Source: Chimonanthus salicifolius (Eukaryota; Streptophyta; Magnoliopsida; Laurales; Calycanthaceae). From it: a stretch of DNA of 64,000 nt. Under the pieces are notes generated by a model. The model made no database searches. It saw only the letters and a list, made by a program, of their open reading frames with translations, and had not been told where the DNA came from. This document shows positions 58,054 through 64,000 of the stretch, in pieces. Location of the stretch: assembly GCA_013350335.1 (NCBI GenBank), contig CM023534.1, forward strand, positions 15,284,302 through 15,348,301, in the 5' to 3' direction. Within the stretch, counting starts at the first letter, position 1. Each line of letters opens with the position of its first letter. The position numbers and the translations under genes were made by a program.

Positions 58054-61000
58054 TCAATACACAAGCTGTGGCTCGAAGTCTGCAAAATCAACAGATCCAG
58101 ACTCAACTGGGGGCATTAGATAGGCAGCCAAGAGCTCAGAAGTTAAAGCTGCAATGAGTGGTGCTCTCATCAAGTTCTTTACCAGAGGAATGTCTTTACT
58201 CTCTCCAGTAGCAATCAGCTTCTGGTTGATCTCCACCATTCTATCCAATTTTGCCTTGAACTCTGGATTTTCGACATCCAAAACTGCAGGGAAAATCCTT
58301 GCCGTTGTTCGGTTTGTCTGCAAACCCAACCAAGAGGAGTATAAGGTCACATCTATAAACTTTAGCAAGGAAAATGCCTCTTCTTCTCACCCCAAAGATA
58401 AGCAGGTTGGGTTCACCTCAGTAATATAAACCATCGACCAGCTATAACATGAAAAATTATCTTGATTTACTGTTTCTTACTACTGGGGCCTATTGTTTAG
58501 TGATACAAATAACTTGTATATATGGATTCCAGCATCAATAAAAGATGCTTCAAAAATCTTTCATATTAGAAAATCATAGCTTTTCCACACTTAACCTGCA
58601 AACTAAGTGTTAGGGGAAACGACGATCTAATATGCAGGGCCAGATAAGCTAGGATTATGTGTTTTGATCTTCTAAGATAAAACGACTTCTTCTGTAAATA
58701 CCATTCATCATGGTGTTTGTGATGCATTTGAAGATGGTGTCATAATGTGGTATCTACAAATGCATCGTGGCAGTGGAGCGAATGCCCATGGGTTCTAAAA
58801 AATCTGTAGCTTTGAGTTACGGGGCAGGTGGCCTACTCCAGATCAGGTGGTGAGGGAATTATAGCAGATCCTACTGCCAGATTTCAAAGCAAAAGATAGA
58901 AAAAAAGTGGTGACAAGTGACAAGTCTCATCAGTTCAATTGATTGTATCAGATGCAAAGCATTATCCAAATTTCTTAGTTTTAATTAATTATCTGTCACT
59001 ACCAATATTTGGAATCAGACTGGAGTTCTGATTGGAAAACATTACTTAGATCTTACCTCGATGATGACATGCATGTCAAACTCCTTGGTATTGAGACCAA
59101 TGCCTTCATAAAAAGCTGTTCGTTGACAATCATTAAGGTACATTGTCACGTAAACCTGCCATCGAAACAAGGTGTTAGCAGCACAGTGAACAATAGAAGG
59201 AACTAATTTAAAGGATTTTGTGTATTCATGGAACATCTTTGATGCATCTTCATCTTCCAGTAAATCTACAGTAGCAAAGATATTATAGGCATTCCTAAGA
59301 AACCCAACCCAACTGATGAATGAGGTATGATCCCTGGTACACCACTTGTGTTACGGAAACTGGATAGGGGTAAGGGTTTGCACCTTTTTTTTTGGTCACC
59401 TCTCAAATGAAAGATCAAAACCTCTCAAAGAGTGCTCTCAGTTCATTTTCCTCATGAACTAAAACCAGAACCATCAGAGAAATTTTTTAAATTCACTGGC
59501 TGAGCCATTACCCCAGGGCAATGCTCTAGCAGTAAGGACTGATACAACGATAACACCATGAGTTCAAACCCGTATTACATGGCAATAAAAGGGTTCGGTC
59601 GGATAAAATACAAGAAATTTGGTAGAAATGGTGATCATTGTGTAATCTAGGGGCACAGAAACAAGTCAAATTAACGTGTCTCAGTGCCTCAGGTTTTCAT
59701 GCTAACTCAAATGCACAGCAGAATGGCTAACATCTAAAGCCACGTATTTTGAACTAATAAAGTAAGTGGCATTAATTACTGGGTTTATGATGCTTAGACC
59801 CAAAAATGGAAAAAAAAAGACTACAAAAATCCCAAAAAATTACCGATAAGCAGAAGAATCCGTGCCCATAACTTTGCCTTCCAATCATTGAGGAACTGGG
59901 GCTGTGCCTTCATCAATGCAGAGAAGAAATCGCCATGCCTGCTCTCATCTTGGCACCAGTTCTCAAAGTATTTGAAGATTGGATAAACTTGGAATTGAGG
60001 GTTCGCCTTTAGGTGCCTGTAAATGGTGATGTATCTCCAATATCCAATTTTCTCTGATAAATATGTGGCATAGAGAATGAACTTTGGTTTGAAAAATGTG
60101 TATTTTCTAGCTTTTGTCAAGAAACCCAAGTCCAGTGCCAGATTGAAATCAGACAGACCCTTGTTCAAAAATCTGCAACAAGAATATAAGGAAAGTTAGC
60201 AAAGAAACAGAGAATTGAATATAATTTTGTTACAGAAACCAGACAGAATCCAGAGTTTCAAGGTGTACCCTGCATACCTGGCTTCATCCCTTGACATGAG
60301 CGAGAAAATTTCGGCAACAACTGGATTGGTTTTCTGTTACAAAAGTGAAAATGTAAACCAAAGAAGCATGAGAAGGGCAAAGAGGCAACTATACCTTCCT
60401 TTAACAATATATGAAAGACTATTTACAGGTCCATTTGATACCTATTCCATGAAGTATGCCGCATTTTTTTAAAGTAAATATAACAGAGTGATATCTTAGA
60501 ATTGCTTAATGCTTACTACTATAGCAAAATTAGATCATACAAAGACATCCTGCATATCGGCGAATATCTTGCAGAACTGATATTGACTGGTTTAGACCCA
60601 TCTGAAACGTCCTCAAGTGCCAAGATTCTTAATCATGCAAAAGAAGGCTTAAGCAGAAGATAGCTTTGCAAAATTAGCAAATATGACACAGGCATTGTAT
60701 CTCGGTGTTTGTGTGTGGCCTCTTAAAGTTTCGTTCTTTTTCTTCCAATTTCTCAAGAAACAATACTACATTCATAAACTATACAAAATCATATATCAAA
60801 CAATTTACAGACCCTTCGGCACAAATGACTAAAATGTTCCTGAAAAAAAAAACTGTTAGCACCATCAAATATTTGTTTTTAACATATTCACTCAAAATCC
60901 TCACCAAATCTCTAAATTCTAAAATTAGCTAAATGAATTCTTGTAATAGATTTTTTATATTTGGAAGGTTAGAATTATTAATTGCAATATGAGAATTTCA

Positions 61001-61729
61001 CAATATAACTGGTATGTGCTTTGGAGTACTTTTGAGATGAGATTTTAAAGATACTATTAATGTTTGGGTCATTTAAATCATAGTTTCGGATCATCACAGT
61101 TAATTTATGAAGTCATTGTTGTTATTTTTTTCCATCATGCAAGACTTAAATTTAACTCATTACGGGTTCTAACTTCTAATTCGAGCAAAAGTTGAAACTG
61201 GAAACAGAGCTTCTCATCTGATAATTTTCTGAAAGAATAAAGAATGCACAATTCATCTTACAAATGGATGGATGGTTGACTGTACCTTGAGCCTCCTACC
61301 GAGCTCTTTGTAGAGAAGGAATCCAGAGAACTCAGCAGTGCAGGACCTCTCCAAGAACTCCACGAAGATCTGCCTCATTGGTCCCTCTATCATATCAGCA
61401 GCTTCCTTAAATTCCTTGTTCCTAACGAAGTGGGTCTGGTTGTAGTCGGTCTTGAATTCCTGGAGCAGCGCCTCGAATTCCGACTGGTTGAGGTTCTTGT
61501 TGATATCGGTGTTGAAAAGGGTCTCCATCTCATCGAAGTCAGTGGTGTAGAATCTTGGGGTGAGAAGGGTCTCTTTGATGGCAGTTTTGGCAGCTTTCTT
61601 CTGCTTCGAAGCAGAAGCTGCTGACATCTTAATTTTGCTGGACTGGAATGTATAGCTATTATTGGATTGGAATGCTGGGCTTCTGTTGAATTTGGAAATG
61701 GGTTTTAGCAGAGCTATCTCAGCTGCCAT
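58054..61729 (-). CDS. CRD1/CHL27: Mg-protoporphyrin IX monomethyl ester oxidative cyclase, frameshifted copy
   Basis: Five exons on the minus strand: 61729-61286, 60333-60269, 60172-59844, 59155-59057 and 58317-58054. Apart from one extra base they would give 399 residues, close to the 409 of Arabidopsis CHL27. The N-terminus (about 35-45 residues, rich in Ser and basic residues) looks like a chloroplast transit peptide. The enzyme forms the fifth ring of chlorophyll on plastid membranes with a diiron centre. Ligand motifs visible are Glu133 with Tyr140, Asp164-Glu165 and Glu246-x-x-His249. Two lesions are seen. Residue 168, the His of the first ExxH (usually DEARH), is Tyr (codon TAT). Exon 3 has one extra base near 59859 after Arg274, so translation would enter a wrong frame and stop about 12 residues on, in exon 4. 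Exons 4 and 5 are otherwise intact. Either a young non-functional copy or an assembly indel plus a variant. Confidence 0.9.
59515..59605 (+). mobile_element. tRNA-derived SINE fragment in CHL27 intron 3
   Basis: AATGCTCTAGCAGTAAGGAC (box A-like) and GAGTTCAAACCCGTATTAC (box B-like) are spaced as in pol III promoters. No full cloverleaf is seen. Confidence 0.4.
59859..59859 (-). other. One-base insertion in CHL27 exon 3
   Basis: The minus strand reads GCACGG-A-TTCTTCTGCTTATCG before the donor GTAA. Family members read R-F-F-C-L-S here, which needs the sequence without the A. Exon 3 is 329 bases, while exon 2 ends in phase 2 and exon 4 starts in phase 0, so the phase mismatch independently shows one base too many. 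Confidence 0.8.
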
Positions 61730-61944
61730 TTTTCTACGTTTTGCCTTCTAGGAATTGGAGAGTATCTGAGTTCGGTGTTTGTAGGGAGGAGAAAGGCAGG
61801 AGTTTTGAGGAGCTGACAATATTGATGCATTCAAGGTAAGAGTTTTACCCTCTTGGTTAAGATGTTTAGTATTTTATTATTTTGACAAATTAAAGTTTTT
61901 GTAAAAATGTCTGAGAGATGAAAGTAAATGATTGGAATAAATAA

Positions 61945-62010
61945 TCTGAGACAATTTTAAAATACATATAAAATAAGTATTTTGGGACAGAGAGAGTATT
62001 TTATTGGATG
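61945..62010. mobile_element. Single Stowaway-like terminus
   Basis: AATAAGTATTTTGGGACAGA followed by GAGAGTA matches the right end of the MITE at 23344-23630. The preceding ATCTGAGACAATTTTAAAATAC also matches. The other end is missing. It lies about 220 bases upstream of the CHL27 start codon. Confidence 0.5.
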
Positions 62011-62104
62011 AATTTTGTATTATTCTATAAAAAAATGACTTCTATCCGACTTTACTAGAATATAAAATTATATTTTATCTTTTTTCGCATTAATTTTTTA
62101 TTTG

Positions 62105-62250
62105 ACTTTTTGGAGACCTGACTAATATTCATGATATGTGCAAATCTCTCTACTTACACATCGAGTAACTCAATACAGAATGACCTTTTAGAATAGAATA
62201 AGAATTGAACTCAGGACGTCCACTTTTTAAGACGGGTTTCTTGAATTCCA
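62105..62250 (-). mobile_element. Diverged SINE copy (minus strand)
   Basis: On the minus strand: AGTGGACGTCCTGAGTTCAA (box B-like), TTCTATTCTAAAAGGTCATT, TGTAAGTAGAGAGATTTGCA and AATATTAGTCAGGTCTCC follow the family order. Confidence 0.45.
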
Positions 62251-64000
62251 TTTTCGTATTCAATTTAGACTTATTTAATGTTAAGCTCTTTATTGAATGA
62301 AAAATTCATCTAAATTTTATTCTATTTTGACAGTTGATATTAGGTCTAAATTTCTTATCATATTTTAAATTTAACGAAACTGATTTATTTATGAGAAACA
62401 TTACTCTATAAAATTCAAAGACGATTGCCACTCACGAGCAACACCATCTAAATAGAACATAAACGGATTTTTATTACATTTAGAAACACCAATTATTCAA
62501 AAATGTTCTATTAAAAAGTAAAAGGGCAAAAAGAATATGATTTCTTTCTAAACATAGAGTAAAATTTTTAAATTTAGAAAACTGATTTTAAATGAATAAA
62601 AAATTGTTGTAATGATGATAATAATTATTTTGCAAATAAATGACTTTATCCCTCTGAAGTCTTAACAATTTGATACTTCTTTACCCATTCAAACATACGT
62701 TAAAAAGCTCAGAACAATTCTTTTGCTGAGCTTTGATTTTGGACCTTCTCAATATAAAATCATCTGTTTTATTTTTTAGGATATTTCAAAAATTTCACTG
62801 TAGCAGGTCAAAATTTCATCCAATATGTCGATAAGTTCTAATTTATTTTGGCCGAAATTTTTATTTATTTTAAATTTCATTAAAAATGAAACCAAATTCT
62901 GGCCGAAATTTTTTATTCCGAAGAGGACTTTCTTTACTCGAAAGGGACAGGGTTTAGTGGTTGCATTTAACATTTTGGTTGTAATGGCGTGGCCCTTCAA
63001 TTAATAGATTTATGATATAATATTAGAGATTTCATGTGTGAGGTGCATATGAGGGTCCCACTTAAGCACACGTGGCCTGTAGATAGTACCCCTGTCAGAA
63101 AAGAGTTGGAAAATATAAAGTTAAAATAAGTTTTTAATTTATTTGATTTTGGTGGAGTCGGACCGACCGACAAAATGATATTTTTAGGTTGACGGTGTTT
63201 AAAACCCCCAACTCCTACACCCTTTACTTTTATTTCACTTCCCTTTTATCTCCTTTTCCTAAACTCCTCCACATCAACCGATGCATGTGCTTGCCTTTCC
63301 CTTTCTTCACCATCTTCTCAACCCTAGCATGTGTGGAAGTGAAGAGATCTCATCCCAAGCTTCCATTTGAGTGGATTTTCTCTTCTTCAAGGTAAGGTTT
63401 TCATCTCTTCTCACTCTCATTCCTCTTCTTTGATGGGGCTTTTATGGATGTAGTGAGAATGACACTTGAAATGGTCAATGGGTTTTGTTTGGAGAGAACC
63501 CCATGGAATAAATTAGGATTTTTTAATTTAGGGTTTTGCTTGGGTATGGATAATGAGGGAAAATGAGTTTTGGACTAGAGAAAAGTAAAATTTGGGGGAA
63601 ATCTCTTATGTGGATGAATTGGAGCACCAAGGTTGGAGAAATTTGGGGTTTCTCCTAAGCTTGAGCTTGCATGGAGTCGCTCTTTGGTCTAAAAATCCAA
63701 ATGGGGACAAATAATTTAGGGGTTTTGCTTTTAAACACTAGTTGGGCTTAGAACAATGCACTAAATGAGTTTTATTTGTGTTTTTATGTTGATTAGAGCT
63801 CCCTAATCCGAACCCCGAAGCCGATCAAGTCGAGAATCAACCCTGCACCTCATAAAAACTTAAGGTGAGGAAAGCTACCCACTTATTTAGATATTTAGAG
63901 ATTTCTATGCTTTTTAGAGATCCTTATATGCATTTTTATAATTAAATGTATGATGATGTGATATTTATGATAGATGTAAATATTTAATTAGAGATAATAT
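62251..64000. other. Unassigned sequence, possibly part of an LTR retrotransposon
   Basis: No coding exon was recognised. From 63190 the strand is C/T-rich with CCATCTTCTCAACCCTAGCA, then AAGGTAAGG (donor-like, 63390), and later AATCCGAACCCCGAAGCCGA and GTGAGGAAAGCTACCCAC (63805-63885), which recall Ty3-type plant LTRs. A CACGTGGC G-box lies at 63069-63076. The window ends inside this segment, so the other end cannot be tested. Confidence 0.3.

Noticed and set aside
60269..60278. Donor at 60277 (CAG/GTATGC) as the exon 2 end of CHL27
   Set aside because: Using it keeps phase but removes three residues (x-Ala-Gly) that are conserved in the family. The donor at 60268 restores RxAGFLNKG and is preferred.

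Overview
The window is nuclear DNA of a flowering plant. The evidence is five plant-type, intron-rich genes (a 149-residue calmodulin, an FSH-type serine hydrolase, COP9 signalosome subunit 2, a small mitochondrial LYR/FMC1-like protein and the plastid Mg-protoporphyrin cyclase CHL27/CRD1), AT-rich spacers and a heavy load of plant-type transposable elements. The species cannot be fixed from the sequence. Large introns (up to 4.8 kb) filled with LINEs, SINEs and MITEs suggest a repeat-rich, probably woody or early-diverging angiosperm, but that is inference.

Layout. 1-15.6 kb is a repeat-only block: a MITE, an LTR retrotransposon (1049-5994) that contains a LINE fragment, which in turn holds an LTR-like insert, then a second LINE (6240-7311), SINEs, several hAT- and Mutator-like MITEs and a 958-bp long-inverted-repeat element. 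15.8-19.7 kb is calmodulin (+), two exons split by a 3.5-kb intron. 19.7-26.2 kb is repeat-rich spacer with hAT MITEs, a foldback hairpin and a Stowaway-like MITE. 26.2-32.4 kb is the FSH hydrolase (+), six exons, whose first intron carries a long CT tract and a 1.33-kb hAT element with a perfect 8-bp target duplication. 34.7-49.9 kb is CSN2 (-), twelve exons, with three LINE remnants in its introns. 53.6-56.1 kb is the FMC1-like gene (+). 58.1-61.7 kb is CHL27 (-), five exons. 62-64 kb is unassigned repeat-like DNA.

The genes do not form a pathway together; this is ordinary plant gene neighbourhood. Two things stand out. First, the CHL27 copy has two independent lesions: the histidine of its first diiron ExxH motif reads tyrosine, and exon 3 carries one extra base that shifts the frame before exon 4. 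It is therefore either a decaying copy or mis-assembled. Second, the strange dispersed stretches rich in CGGCCGATA and its variants are resolved here as very short non-autonomous hAT elements: three copies carry CAGGGG-like ends and 8-bp target duplications. I found no CRISPR array, no operon-like system and no recognisable new enzyme system.
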